A stretch of 36,657 nt of DNA from Actinomadura meyerae. Its GTDB lineage: Bacteria; Actinomycetota; Actinomycetes; Streptosporangiales; Streptosporangiaceae. Location of the stretch: positions 1 to 36,657 of the forward strand of contig NZ_FZOR01000063.1 in the NCBI RefSeq assembly GCF_900188445.1, given 5' to 3'. The notes under the pieces were generated by a model. It worked only from the letters and a program-made list of their open reading frames with translations, was not told the DNA's origin and made no database searches. The translations under genes and the position numbers were made by a program. Of this stretch, positions 7,087-15,813 are shown piece by piece. Position 1 is the first letter of the stretch. Each line of letters starts with the position of its first letter.

Positions 7087-8691
7087 CTAGCGAACCTGGT
7101 ACGGCCCCTGCCAGACCGGCTCGCGGACGGACGGGCGGACCCGCAGGGCCAGGCGGGCACCGCCGTTGACCGCGACCGTCGTCCGGGCGAGATGCTGCAG
7201 GACGTGCGCGACACCGTCGGTGTTGGAGTCGAGGAACTTGAGGTTCACGTTCTTCAGCCGATCGCAGCGGGCGTGGTAGCAGGGGTCGTACGCCTTGCCC
7301 GCCCGGCCGCCGAACATCTTCGCCTCGGCGGCGGTCTTGATGCCCTCGGCGCCGGTCGCGATGCCGCCGGCCGGGATGCCCCGGTCGATGAAGGGGCCGT
7401 AGTCGGAGCGCCCGTCGAACGCGCTCTCGGTGGTCGGCAGCCGGCGACTCTTGAAGTAGTCGCGGAACATCTTCTCGATCGCCCCGGACCCGGCGGGCGG
7501 CCGCGTCCCGGCGCCGGTGGAGCCGTCCCCGTCGTACAGGGCGCGGACGCCGTTGCGCGAGCCGAGCATGTCGAAGTTGAGGTTCAGCGCGATCTTCTCC
7601 CGCTCGGACGCCCGCAGCGACTTCACGTAGTGCTCGGACCCCCGCAGGCCCTCCTCCTCGGCGCCCCACCAGGCGAACCGCACCCGGTTGCGCAGCCCCT
7701 TCGCGCCGAGCTCCTTGATCTCCTCCGCGATGGCGAGGAGCGCGGCGGCTCCGCTGCCGTTGTCGTTGATGCCCGCGCCGTCCGGAACGCTGTCGAGATG
7801 CGCCCCGGCGACGACCACGTTGTCGGGGTCCCCGTGCTCGGTGTCGGCGATGACGTTGGACGACGACCGCTTCCCGTGCACCGTGTCGGTCTTCACCCGG
7901 AGCCGCAGACCGGCCCTCGCCTCCCGCGCACTCTTCTTCCCACCCTTAGGGCCCTTCGCTCCCTTGGCGCTCTTCTTCCCATGCCGCGCACCTTCGGCGG
8001 CCTTGGCGAGCGAGGCGCCCAGCTCGTGCGTGACGCCGATGACCGGGATCGCGACGGGCTTGGACACCGTCCCGTTCACCGGCCCCTTCTCCCCCGGCTT
8101 GTTCGCCACGACTAGGGCGGACGCGCCCGCCGCGCGCGCCCGCGCCGCCTTCACCGCGAACGTGCACGTGCCGCGCTGGACGATCGCGATCGTCCCCTTC
8201 GCGAACCCCCTGAAGTCGCTCTTCTCGCAGCCGCTCGTGCCCTCGCCCTTGGCCGGGTAGTCAACGGCGGCCGCGGCCGCGGTCACGTCGCCCGCCCCCG
8301 AGTAGACGAACGTCAGGAAGTCCTTCTCCCGCTCGTAGGACTTCCTGGACGGCGCCGTCCGCGCGAACGCCGACCGGGACTTTTCCTCCCAGTACGGGTA
8401 GCTGAACTTCTGCACCTTCGCGGTGAGACCGGCCTTCCGGAGGCGTCCGACCACGTACTTCACCGACACCCCGTAGCCGGGGGTGCCCGCCGCGCGGTTG
8501 CCGCCGTTGTAGTCGGCGATCTCCTGGAACGCGGCGAGGTGCTCCCGGACGGCCTTCAGCGTCACCAGCTTCGCGAGGTCGGGCCGGGCCGGTGCGGCGC
8601 CCGCCGCCGGAAGGGCCAGCGGCAGGAACAGCGCGGGCAGTGCCACGGCGGTGCCGGTGAGGAGGTTGCGGCCGGTGATCAGCTTGCGCAC
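7087..8691 (-). CDS. Secreted M28 family metallo-aminopeptidase with PA domain
   Basis: 534 residues from GTG at 8691, chosen because GGAG lies five bases upstream and because it puts a clear signal peptide (VRKLITGRNL, hydrophobic core, cleavage near AAGAAPA at 30-36) at the N-terminus; a longer frame reaches 8775. Zn ligands of the M28 fold: His298 and Asp300 in AHLDSV, Asp310 in INDNGSG, Glu345/346 in WGAEEEG, Asp374 in NFDMLG and His473 in CYHARCD. A protease-associated domain spans about 115-280, with Cys155/Cys176 and the IAIVQRGTCTF motif. It resembles Streptomyces griseus aminopeptidase S. An unusual Lys/Gly/Ala-rich insert at 237-260 interrupts the PA region. It should act outside the cell, releasing N-terminal residues from peptides. 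Confidence 0.92.
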   Translation of the reverse strand: MRKLITGRNLLTGTAVALPALFLPLALPAAGAAPARPDLAKLVTLKAVREHLAAFQEIADYNGGNRAAGTPGYGVSVKYVVGRLRKAGLTAKVQKFSYPYWEEKSRSAFARTAPSRKSYEREKDFLTFVYSGAGDVTAAAAAVDYPAKGEGTSGCEKSDFRGFAKGTIAIVQRGTCTFAVKAARARAAGASALVVANKPGEKGPVNGTVSKPVAIPVIGVTHELGASLAKAAEGARHGKKSAKGAKGPKGGKKSAREARAGLRLRVKTDTVHGKRSSSNVIADTEHGDPDNVVVAGAHLDSVPDGAGINDNGSGAAALLAIAEEIKELGAKGLRNRVRFAWWGAEEEGLRGSEHYVKSLRASEREKIALNLNFDMLGSRNGVRALYDGDGSTGAGTRPPAGSGAIEKMFRDYFKSRRLPTTESAFDGRSDYGPFIDRGIPAGGIATGAEGIKTAAEAKMFGGRAGKAYDPCYHARCDRLKNVNLKFLDSNTDGVAHVLQHLARTTVAVNGGARLALRVRPSVREPVWQGPYQVR

Positions 8692-8859
8692 GTGCACTCC
8701 AGCGGACGGGATCCCCCGTGAACGGGGACCGAGCGGACCAGCAGCGATCCTCGCCGCGCGCCCCTGCCGCCTCAAGCGGCACCGCCAACGCCAGAACGAT
8801 TCGATACCGGAGCCTTACCGGCCCATGCCGCGCCGCGGGCTCATACATACCCGCAGGGG

Positions 8860-9324
8860 TCACTCGGGCGGGCGCAGATCCACCGGAAGGCCGGGCGGGG
8901 CCGCCTCCAGCCAGGACAGGAAGCCGGTCAGGGCCTCCGCGCCCATCGCCAGCTCGACGGTGAGGTCCCCGTCCCGCACCTCGATGACGCTCACGTCCGG
9001 GAGCAGGCTCTCGGCCTCCTCCGGGCCGGGCCGGCGCCGGTTGGCTACGACGAGGCCCCGGCGGTGGATCACCTGCCGGGGCCGTCTGCGGAAACCGAAC
9101 ACGCGGTGCCAGTGGAGCTCATCGCCCTTGTACCGGCCGATGCCGAGCCGCCACACCCCCGGAGCTCCGCCCTCCCGGGACAGTTCACGCAGGCTGCACT
9201 CCACGGTGCCGCCGCCGCGCGTGAACAGCCAGCGCCGCACCGCCATGGAGACGAACAGCAGGGCAGCCACGAGGACGAGCACGGTGAGCGCACCGCCCAC
9301 CTCCAGTGCCACCTGCTCGCCCAA
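8860..9324 (-). CDS. DUF2550 family membrane protein
   Basis: 154 residues with one N-terminal membrane helix (about 10-29) and then a basic cytosolic domain with the GIGRYKGDELHWHRVF and FRRRPRQ patterns typical of DUF2550. The family sits directly downstream of atpC in many actinobacteria (Rv1312 in M. tuberculosis), as here. Its function is unknown. The longest frame begins with TTG at 9324 after a G-rich stretch that is too close for a good ribosome binding site. In-frame GTG codons a few residues downstream are alternatives. Confidence 0.85.
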   Translation of the reverse strand: MGEQVALEVGGALTVLVLVAALLFVSMAVRRWLFTRGGGTVECSLRELSREGGAPGVWRLGIGRYKGDELHWHRVFGFRRRPRQVIHRRGLVVANRRRPGPEEAESLLPDVSVIEVRDGDLTVELAMGAEALTGFLSWLEAAPPGLPVDLRPPE

Positions 9325-9538
9325 GTCCCCCGCCGTCCGTCGAACTCCGGACCCCGATGCCGGCCGTCAAGCCCCGGCATCGAGCCTTGAAGTCAGGCCA
9401 TGATGCCAGACGCCGCTGCCGGACCTTGATGCCAGGGCCCCGGAGGTCAGGGCCCCGAAACCGGGCCCGCAACGAGGCCCGATGCCGGGGCCCCGAAGCC
9501 GGGGCCCCGATGTCAGACTCTGACGCCCGCGGCCGATG
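9325..9538. repeat. Repeat-rich spacer between DUF2550 and atpC
   Basis: No gene. The stretch is made of short direct and inverted repeats: GCCGGGGCCCCGA at 9484-9496 and 9498-9510, several GGGCCCC palindromes from 9435, and recurring GATGCC/GATGTCAG words through 9540. Such foldable repeats just beyond atpC (on the minus strand) probably act as the end of the atp transcript, although I see no U-tract. Confidence 0.6.
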
Positions 9539-9925
9539 TCAGGCTTCGATGCCCGCCGCGCGCAGCCGCGCCCGGGCGCGCCGCTCCGGCGTCGCGTCCT
9601 CGGCCGCCTGCTCGAGCGCCGCGTCCAGCGCCCGCCGGGCCTCGTCGACGTCGATCTCGCCGCCCAGCTCGGCCTGCTCCGCCAGCACCGACACCTCGTC
9701 GGCCGCGACCGAGAAGAAGCCGCTGCCGACCGCCGCCGTGATCGGCTCGCCGCCGTCCGCCGGCTCGATCTTCACCACGCTGCCGTCCAGCAGGACGCCC
9801 AGCACCGGGGCGTGGCCCGGCAGGATGCCGAGCGACCCCTCGATGGTCTGGGCGACCACCATCTTGGCCTCGCCGGACCAGATCTCGCGCTCCGGCGAGA
9901 CCAGCCCGACCCGTAGGGTTGCCAC
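9539..9925 (-). CDS. atpC: ATP synthase F1 subunit epsilon
   Basis: 128 residues from GTG at 9925, which has GGAGGG seven bases upstream; a longer frame to 9976 lacks such a site. The N-terminal beta-sandwich contains the EREIWSG, GSLGILPGHAPVL and GSGFFSV motifs. The C-terminal helical pair (about 88-128) is Ala/Arg-rich. The subunit sits on the central stalk with gamma and restrains ATP hydrolysis. It is the last gene of the ATP synthase operon, 81 bases after atpD. Confidence 0.96.
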   Translation of the reverse strand: MATLRVGLVSPEREIWSGEAKMVVAQTIEGSLGILPGHAPVLGVLLDGSVVKIEPADGGEPITAAVGSGFFSVAADEVSVLAEQAELGGEIDVDEARRALDAALEQAAEDATPERRARARLRAAGIEA

Positions 9926-10006
9926 GTTCGTTCCCTCCGAATACTGGAGCGGTACCGGCGGGGCGCCCCCGGGCACGCGGCCCGGGGACGGCCCCGCCGG
10001 TGCGGA

Positions 10007-11437
10007 CTACTTCTCCAGCTCCTTGGCCTTCTTCTCGACGTCCTCGATGCCACCGCACATGAAGAACGCCTGCTCGGGCAGGTGGTCGTACTTGCCCTCG
10101 GCCAGCGCCTTGAACGAGGCGACCGTCTCGTCCTTGGAGACCGTCACACCGGGCTGCCCGGTGAACTGCTCGGCCACGTACATCGGGTGCGACAGGAAGC
10201 GCTCGATGCGCCGCGCCCGCTGGACGGTGACCTTGTCCTCCTCGGACAGCTCGTCGATACCGAGGATCGCGATGATGTCCTGCAGCTCCTTGTACTTCTG
10301 CAGGATCCGCACGACCTCCTGGGCGACCTCGTAGTGCTCGTTCCCCAGGATCTGCGGGTCCATGATCCGCGAGGTGGAGTCGAGCGGGTCGACCGCCGGG
10401 AAGATGCCCTTCTCGGAGATGCTCCGGGAGAGCGTCGTGGTGGCGTCCAGGTGCGCGAACGTGGTGTGCGGCGCCGGGTCGGTGATGTCGTCGGCGGGCA
10501 CGTAGATCGCCTGCATCGAGGTGATCGAGTGACCGCGCGTCGAGGTGATCCGCTCCTGGAGCACGCCCATCTCGTCGGCCAGCGTCGGCTGGTACCCCAC
10601 CGCGGACGGCATGCGCCCGAGCAGCGTGGAGACCTCCGAACCGGCCTGGGTGAACCGGAAGATGTTGTCGATGAACAGCAGCACGTCCTGGCCCTGGACG
10701 TCGCGGAAGTACTCCGCCATCGTCAGCGCGGACAGCGCGACGCGCAGCCGGGTGCCCGGCGGCTCGTCCATCTGGCCGAACACCAGGGCGGTGTCCTTGA
10801 GGACGTCCGCCTCGTCCATCTCCACCCAGAGGTCGTTGCCCTCACGGGTGCGCTCGCCGACGCCGGCGAACACCGAGGTGCCGCCGAAGTTGCGGGCGAC
10901 GCGGCGGATCATCTCCTGGATGAGGACGGTCTTGCCCACGCCCGCGCCGCCGAACAGCCCGATCTTCCCGCCCTTGACGTACGGGGCGAGCAGGTCGATG
11001 ACCTTGATGCCGGTCTCCAGCATCTCGGTCTTGGACTCCAGCTGGTCGAACGCCGGCGCCTTGCGGTGGATGCCCCAGCGCTCGTTGATCTCCAGCGACG
11101 CGGTCGGGGCGTCCAGCGCCTCGCCGAGGGCGTTCCACACGTGGCCCTTGGTGATGTCGCCGACGGGGACGGCGATGGACTCGCCGCTGTCGGTCACCGG
11201 GGCGCCGCGGACCAGGCCGTCCGTCGGCTGCATGGAGATCGCCCGGACCATGTTGTCGCCCAGGTGCTGGGCGACCTCGAAGGTCAGGGTCTTCTCCTCG
11301 CCGCCGAGCGTGACCTGCACGTTCAGGGCGTTGTAGATGTCCGGGAGGGCGTCGGCGGGGAACTCCACGTCGACGACCGGGCCGATGACGCGCGCGACGC
11401 GCCCGGTCGCGGTCGCCGTCTCTACCTGTGCAGTCAT
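10007..11437 (-). CDS. atpD: ATP synthase F1 subunit beta
   Basis: 476 residues, the catalytic subunit of the F1 head that makes ATP from ADP and phosphate. The Walker A motif GGAGVGKT is at 163-170, followed by VGERTREGNDL and the LLFIDNIFRFTQAGSE Walker B region. ALGIDELSEEDK and the VAEQFTGQPG segment are also as in the family. Start ATG at 11437 is chosen over the GTG two codons upstream because GGGGAG lies about five bases before it. The stop of atpG ends only two bases upstream, so translation is probably coupled. Confidence 0.98.
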   Translation of the reverse strand: MTAQVETATATGRVARVIGPVVDVEFPADALPDIYNALNVQVTLGGEEKTLTFEVAQHLGDNMVRAISMQPTDGLVRGAPVTDSGESIAVPVGDITKGHVWNALGEALDAPTASLEINERWGIHRKAPAFDQLESKTEMLETGIKVIDLLAPYVKGGKIGLFGGAGVGKTVLIQEMIRRVARNFGGTSVFAGVGERTREGNDLWVEMDEADVLKDTALVFGQMDEPPGTRLRVALSALTMAEYFRDVQGQDVLLFIDNIFRFTQAGSEVSTLLGRMPSAVGYQPTLADEMGVLQERITSTRGHSITSMQAIYVPADDITDPAPHTTFAHLDATTTLSRSISEKGIFPAVDPLDSTSRIMDPQILGNEHYEVAQEVVRILQKYKELQDIIAILGIDELSEEDKVTVQRARRIERFLSHPMYVAEQFTGQPGVTVSKDETVASFKALAEGKYDHLPEQAFFMCGGIEDVEKKAKELEK

Positions 11438-11439
11438 TA

Positions 11440-12336
11440 TCACTCCCCGCCAGACTCGGCGAGCGCGTCAGCGCCACCGACGATCTCGCTGATTTCCTGG
11501 GTGATCGCGGCCTGCCGCGCCTGGTTCATCTGGCGCGTGTAGACCCCGAGCAGTTCGTTGGCATTGTCGGTCGCCGACTTCATCGCCCGCCGGACCGACG
11601 CCTGGAACGACGCCGCCGACTGCAGCAGCATGTGGAAGATGCGGCTCTCGATGTAGTTGGGCAGGAGCAGGTCGAGCGCGGCCTGCGCGGACGGCTCGAA
11701 CTCGTACGCCGGCGGGACCTTGGCGGACTCGCTCTCCTCGATCTCCAGCGGCACCAGCCGCTTGACCTGGACGGACTGGGTCAGCATCGAGACGAACTCG
11801 GTGTAGACCACGTGGATCTCGCCCACGCCGCCCTCGGCGTCGGTCTTGAGGAAGTCCCGGGTGAGCCGGCGGCCGATCTCCTCCGCGTTCGCGAAGGCCG
11901 GGCGGTCGCTGAACCCGTGCCAGGTCTGCGCGACCTCCCGGTCCCGGAACCGGTACCAGGTGATGCCCTTGTTGCCCACCACGTACGGGACCGGCTCGCG
12001 GCCCTCGTCGCGCAGCGCGCGGATCAGGGACTCGGCCTCGCGGATCACGTTGGCGTTGTAGGCGCCGCAGAACCCGCGGTCACTGGTGATGACCAGGACG
12101 GCGCTGCGGGTGTCGGCCGGCTGCTCCTGCAGGAGCGGGTGGTCGATCCCCACATGGTGGCTCACCAGCGCGGTCAGGGCCTGCGTGATCTGGTCGGCGT
12201 ACGGCTTGGACGCCGCCACCGCCTGCTGGGCCTTGACGATCCGCGACGTGGCGATCATCTCCTGGGCACGCGTGATCTTGGCGGTCGACTTGACCGTCTT
12301 GATCTGCTGCCGGAGTTGGCGAAGCTGTGCGGCCAT
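11440..12336 (-). CDS. atpG: ATP synthase F1 subunit gamma
   Basis: 298 residues, the rotor shaft of F1. It starts MAAQLRQLRQQIKTVKSTAK and has the family motifs KITRAQEMIATSRIVKAQ, ITSDRGFCGAYNANV and the C-terminal SATDNANEL with the long closing helix. ATG at 12336 is preceded by GAAGGA, and the stop of atpA is five bases upstream. The frame stays open far upstream into atpA, so the start was chosen from this site and family length. Confidence 0.97.
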   Translation of the reverse strand: MAAQLRQLRQQIKTVKSTAKITRAQEMIATSRIVKAQQAVAASKPYADQITQALTALVSHHVGIDHPLLQEQPADTRSAVLVITSDRGFCGAYNANVIREAESLIRALRDEGREPVPYVVGNKGITWYRFRDREVAQTWHGFSDRPAFANAEEIGRRLTRDFLKTDAEGGVGEIHVVYTEFVSMLTQSVQVKRLVPLEIEESESAKVPPAYEFEPSAQAALDLLLPNYIESRIFHMLLQSAASFQASVRRAMKSATDNANELLGVYTRQMNQARQAAITQEISEIVGGADALAESGGE

Positions 12337-12341
12337 CGGCG

Positions 12342-13976
12342 TCAGTCCTTCTTGACGCGGGTGATGGTCTCCTGCTCGACGTCCTCGGCCTCGATCGGTT
12401 CGACGGGCTCCTCGGCCAGCAGTTCGCCCTCGCTGGTCTGGAAGCCCTTCTTGAACTCCGTGATGGCGTTCTTGAGGCTGGTGAGGCCGTCGTCGGAGAG
12501 CTGCCCCGTCTCGCGGATGGCGGTCAGCAGGCCGCCCTCCTCGCGCTGGATGTACTCGAGGAACTCGCGCTCGAAGCGGCGGATGTCGGCGACCGGGACG
12601 TCGTCCAGCTCGCCGGAGGTGCCCGCCCACACGGACACGACCTCCTGCTCGGCAGGGAACGGCGCGCCCTGCGGCTGCTTCAGCAGCTCGACCAGGCGGG
12701 CGCCGCGCTCCAGCTGGGCGCGGGACGCGGCGTCCAGGTCGGACGCGAAGGCGGCGAACGCCTCCAGGTCGCGGAACTGCGACAGCGCCAGGCGCAGCGT
12801 GCCGGCGACCTTGCGCATCGCCTTGATCTGCGCGGAGCCGCCGACCCGGGAGACCGAGATACCGACGTTGATCGCCGGCCGGACGCCCTGGTTGAACAGG
12901 TCCGTCTCCAGGAAGCACTGCCCGTCGGTGATCGAGATGACGTTCGTCGGGATGTAGGCCGACACGTCGTTGCCCTTGGTCTCGATGATCGGCAGGCCGG
13001 TCATCGAGCCGCCGCCCATGTCGTCCGACAGCTTCGCGCAGCGCTCCAGCAGGCGGGAGTGCAGGTAGAAGACGTCGCCGGGGTAGGCCTCGCGGCCCGG
13101 CGGGCGGCGCAGCAGCAGCGACACCGCGCGGTACGCCTCGGCCTGCTTCGACAGGTCGTCGAACACGATCAGGACGTGCTTGCCCTGGTACATCCAGTGC
13201 TGCCCGATCGCGGACCCGGTGTAGGGGGCGATGTACTTGAAGCCCGCCGGGTCGGACGCGGGAGCCGCCACGATCGTGGTGTACTCCAGCGCGCCGGCCT
13301 CCTCCAGGGAGCGGCGGACGTTCGCGATCGTGGAGCCCTTCTGGCCGACCGCGACGTAGATGCAGCGCACCTGCTTGCTCGGGTCGCCGGACTCCCAGGC
13401 GTCCTTCTGGTTGATGATGGTGTCCACGCAGACCGTGGTCTTGCCGGTCTGCCGGTCACCGATGATCAGCTGCCGCTGGCCCCGGCCGATCGGCGTCATC
13501 GCGTCGATGGCCTTGATGCCGGTCTGCAGCGGCTCCTTCACCGACTGGCGCTGCACGACCGTGGGGGCCTGCAGCTCCAGCGCACGGCGCTCGGTCGACT
13601 CGACCGGGCCGAGGCCGTCCAGCGGGTTGCCCAGCGCGTCGACGACGCGGCCGAGGAAGGCGTCGCCGACCGGCGCCGACAGGACCTCGCCCGTCCGCCG
13701 GACCTTCTGGCCCTCCTCGATTCCGCTGAAGTCGCCCAGGACAACGGCGCCGATCTCGCGCACGTCCAGGTTCAGAGCCAGGCCACGGGTACCGTCCTCG
13801 AACTCCAGGAGTTCGTTCGCCATCGCGGAGGGCAGGCCCTCGACGTGGGCGATACCGTCGCCGGAATCGACGACGGTGCCGACCTCTTCGCGCGCGGCGG
13901 CCTCGGGCTCGTACGACTGGACGAAGCGCTCCAGCGCGTTCCGGATCTCGTCCGGACGGATCGTCAGCTCCGCCAT
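12342..13976 (-). CDS. atpA: ATP synthase F1 subunit alpha
   Basis: 544 residues, the non-catalytic nucleotide-binding subunit of F1. Walker A GDRQTGKT is at 173-180, with VYVAVGQK-type and VLIVFDDLSKQAEAYR motifs following. The signature PAINVGISVSRVGGSAQ carries the arginine finger. The C-terminus is extended by about 30 acidic residues (EEPVEPIEAEDVEQE), as in other actinobacteria. ATG at 13976 has GAGAGGA just upstream. It lies between atpH (94 bases upstream) and atpG. Confidence 0.98.
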   Translation of the reverse strand: MAELTIRPDEIRNALERFVQSYEPEAAAREEVGTVVDSGDGIAHVEGLPSAMANELLEFEDGTRGLALNLDVREIGAVVLGDFSGIEEGQKVRRTGEVLSAPVGDAFLGRVVDALGNPLDGLGPVESTERRALELQAPTVVQRQSVKEPLQTGIKAIDAMTPIGRGQRQLIIGDRQTGKTTVCVDTIINQKDAWESGDPSKQVRCIYVAVGQKGSTIANVRRSLEEAGALEYTTIVAAPASDPAGFKYIAPYTGSAIGQHWMYQGKHVLIVFDDLSKQAEAYRAVSLLLRRPPGREAYPGDVFYLHSRLLERCAKLSDDMGGGSMTGLPIIETKGNDVSAYIPTNVISITDGQCFLETDLFNQGVRPAINVGISVSRVGGSAQIKAMRKVAGTLRLALSQFRDLEAFAAFASDLDAASRAQLERGARLVELLKQPQGAPFPAEQEVVSVWAGTSGELDDVPVADIRRFEREFLEYIQREEGGLLTAIRETGQLSDDGLTSLKNAITEFKKGFQTSEGELLAEEPVEPIEAEDVEQETITRVKKD

Positions 13977-14008
13977 GATTCCTCTCTTGCTCCCTCAAGG
14001 GTCAGCTC

Positions 14009-14062
14009 TACCGGCACTCGGCATTCGAGCCGGTCCTACCGGCACTGGCAGTGGAGCCGGCT
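14009..14062. repeat. Imperfect direct repeat between atpH and atpA
   Basis: Two copies of a 26-28 base unit starting TACCGGCACT and ending GAGCCGG fill the atpH-atpA gap, followed by a third partial TACCGG. This is unusual inside an atp operon and could form a small processing or attenuation hairpin (CCGGC/GCCGG). Confidence 0.55.
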
Positions 14063-14070
14063 TACCGGCC

Positions 14071-14892
14071 TCAGCCCGCGCCGAGCCGCCGGCGGACGTC
14101 GTCCAGCCGTCCGGCGATCGTGCCGTCGATGATCTCGTCCCCGATCTCGATCGACAGTCCGCCGATCGCGCTCGGGTCGAGTTCGATGTTCAGGTGTACT
14201 TCGTGTCCGTACGCGGCGGCGAGCACCGCGGCCAGCCGGGACCGCTGCCGCGCCGACAGGTCGGTCGGCGTGCGCACCAGCGCGACCAGCCGCTGCCGGC
14301 GCTGGGCGACGAGCTTGCCGAACTCGGCGAGCCCGCCTTCCAGGCTACGTCCTCGCGGACGCAGCACGAGCTCGGTGACCAGCGTCAGCGTGGCCGGAGT
14401 GACCTTGCCCTCCAGCAGCGCGTTGACCAGTCCGAGCTTGCGGTCGTCCGGCAGTCCGGGCCCGGTGAGGGCGGAGCGCAGCTCCACCTCCCCCTCGACG
14501 ACGCGGGAGAACCGGAACAGCTCGTCCTCCAGGTCGTCGATCTGCCCGTCGGCCTCGGCGCGGGCGGCCTCGGCGGTGACCGCGAGGGTCTCCACCGCGT
14601 CCGCCAGCTCCGACGGCTTGGACCAGCGCAGCTGGACGACGTCGGCGACCAGCCCGAGAGCGGCCGGCGACACCTTGCCCTCCAGCAGGATCTGGACGAG
14701 CTGCGCCTTGTCGGCACCGTCCCGCGCCGGGTCGGAAACCGCCCGGCGCAGGCCGTGCTCGCGGTCGATCAGGTGCAGCACCGCGAACAGGTCGGCGCCC
14801 AGCGCGGCCAGGTCGGCGGAGGGGATGACGGCCTCCAGCCGGGTCCTGGCCTGGGCGAGCGACGCCCTGCTCACCGCTCCCGTGATGGTCAT
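14071..14892 (-). CDS. atpH: ATP synthase F1 subunit delta
   Basis: 273 residues, the long delta subunit usual in actinobacteria, joining the F1 head to the peripheral stalk. There is an N-terminal helical domain. Two LLEGKV repeats (around residues 70 and 160) reflect the internal duplication. The C-terminal part has the typical GHEVHLNIELDPSAIGG and IGDEIIDGTIAGRLDDVRR signature. ATG at 14892 overlaps the atpF stop in ATGA, so the two are translationally coupled. Confidence 0.96.
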   Translation of the reverse strand: MTITGAVSRASLAQARTRLEAVIPSADLAALGADLFAVLHLIDREHGLRRAVSDPARDGADKAQLVQILLEGKVSPAALGLVADVVQLRWSKPSELADAVETLAVTAEAARAEADGQIDDLEDELFRFSRVVEGEVELRSALTGPGLPDDRKLGLVNALLEGKVTPATLTLVTELVLRPRGRSLEGGLAEFGKLVAQRRQRLVALVRTPTDLSARQRSRLAAVLAAAYGHEVHLNIELDPSAIGGLSIEIGDEIIDGTIAGRLDDVRRRLGAG

Positions 14893-15446
14893 GATGTGAT
14901 CTGCTCCTGCGTGCTGGCGCGGCTCTCCAGCTCCTCGAGGAACCGGTCGACGACCCGGCTCTGCCGCGCGCTGTCCTCGAGGGACTCGCCCACGACGCGC
15001 CCGGCGAGCTCGACCGACATGGCGCCGATCTCGGCGCGCAGCGACTGCAGCGCCTGCTGCCGCTCGGCCTCGATCTGCTTCTTGGCGTCCTCGACGATCT
15101 TGCGGGCCTCCGCCTGGGCCTTCTCCTTGGCCTCGGCGATGATCTGCGCGCCCTGCTCCTCGGCCTTGCGCCGCTCGTTGGACGCCTCGACCGCGGCCGC
15201 CTTCTGCTGGGACTTGTACTGATCGAGGACCTGCTGGGCCTCTTTCTGCGCCTGCTCGGCCCGCTCCAGGCCGCCCTCGATCGCCTGGGTCCGCTCCTCC
15301 AGCGTCTTCTGCAGACGCGGGACCAGGATGCGGCCCAGGACGATCATGACGACCAGGAACGAGAAGATGCCGACGACCAGCTCGTACGGGTGCGGGACGA
15401 GAGGGTTGTTCTCCTCCGCCGCTAGGACGGAAGCTGCTGTGATCAT
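14889..15446 (-). CDS. atpF: ATP synthase Fo subunit b
   Basis: 185 residues, the peripheral stalk. One N-terminal membrane helix (about 23-42, ELVVGIFSFLVVMIVLGRIL) is followed by a long charged coiled coil rich in Glu, Lys, Gln and Ala (45-165). ATG at 15446 follows GAGGAAGGG. The stop overlaps the atpH start by four bases. Confidence 0.97.
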   Translation of the reverse strand: MITAASVLAAEENNPLVPHPYELVVGIFSFLVVMIVLGRILVPRLQKTLEERTQAIEGGLERAEQAQKEAQQVLDQYKSQQKAAAVEASNERRKAEEQGAQIIAEAKEKAQAEARKIVEDAKKQIEAERQQALQSLRAEIGAMSVELAGRVVGESLEDSARQSRVVDRFLEELESRASTQEQITS

Positions 15447-15478
15447 GTCTGCAGCCCTTCCTCAGTTGGAACCCGTGG

Positions 15479-15715
15479 TCAGATGCCCTGGAAGATGAAG
15501 GGCGCGACCAGACCGATGAGGGCCAGCGCCTCGGTGAGGACGAAGCCCAGCAGCATGTTGGTGCGGATGACGCCGGTCAGCTCCGGCTGGCGGGCGATGG
15601 CGTTCACGCCCTGACCGAAGATGATGCCGATGCCGATGCCCGGGCCGATGGCCGCGAGGCCGTAGCCGATCGAGGTGACGTTGCCTTCGACTGCGGCGAG
15701 GACGGCTCCCGTCAT
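15479..15715 (-). CDS. atpE: ATP synthase Fo subunit c
   Basis: 78 residues, a helical hairpin that forms the proton-driven ring. Helix 1 has the glycine-rich GPGIGIGIIFGQG; the polar loop is ARQPE. Helix 2 carries the proton-carrying carboxylate Glu62 in VLTEALALIG. ATG at 15715 is preceded by AAAAGGA at the proper distance. Spaced 98 bases after atpB and 32 before atpF. The frame is open further upstream, but the family length fixes this start. Confidence 0.97.
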   Translation of the reverse strand: MTGAVLAAVEGNVTSIGYGLAAIGPGIGIGIIFGQGVNAIARQPELTGVIRTNMLLGFVLTEALALIGLVAPFIFQGI

Positions 15716-15813
15716 GGGTTCATTCCTTTTCTGTCGGCCGGCGGACGCTCCGCCGGTCTGGGCTAACGAGGTTGTCTGCGCCGGCCCCGGCACCGGGGCC
15801 GGACCGGAGGGGC

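Noticed and set aside
2967..7214. Very long minus-strand open frame (over 1,400 codons) across the oxidoreductase, adenosyltransferase and lipoprotein genes
   Set aside because: It is a shadow frame in GC-rich DNA. The translation is Arg/Gly/Ala/Pro-rich without domains, and the real genes in other frames have motifs and ribosome binding sites.
9435..9510. Repeats after atpC as a CRISPR array
   Set aside because: Units are about 13 bases with almost no spacers and no cas genes nearby; they are simple palindromic repeats.
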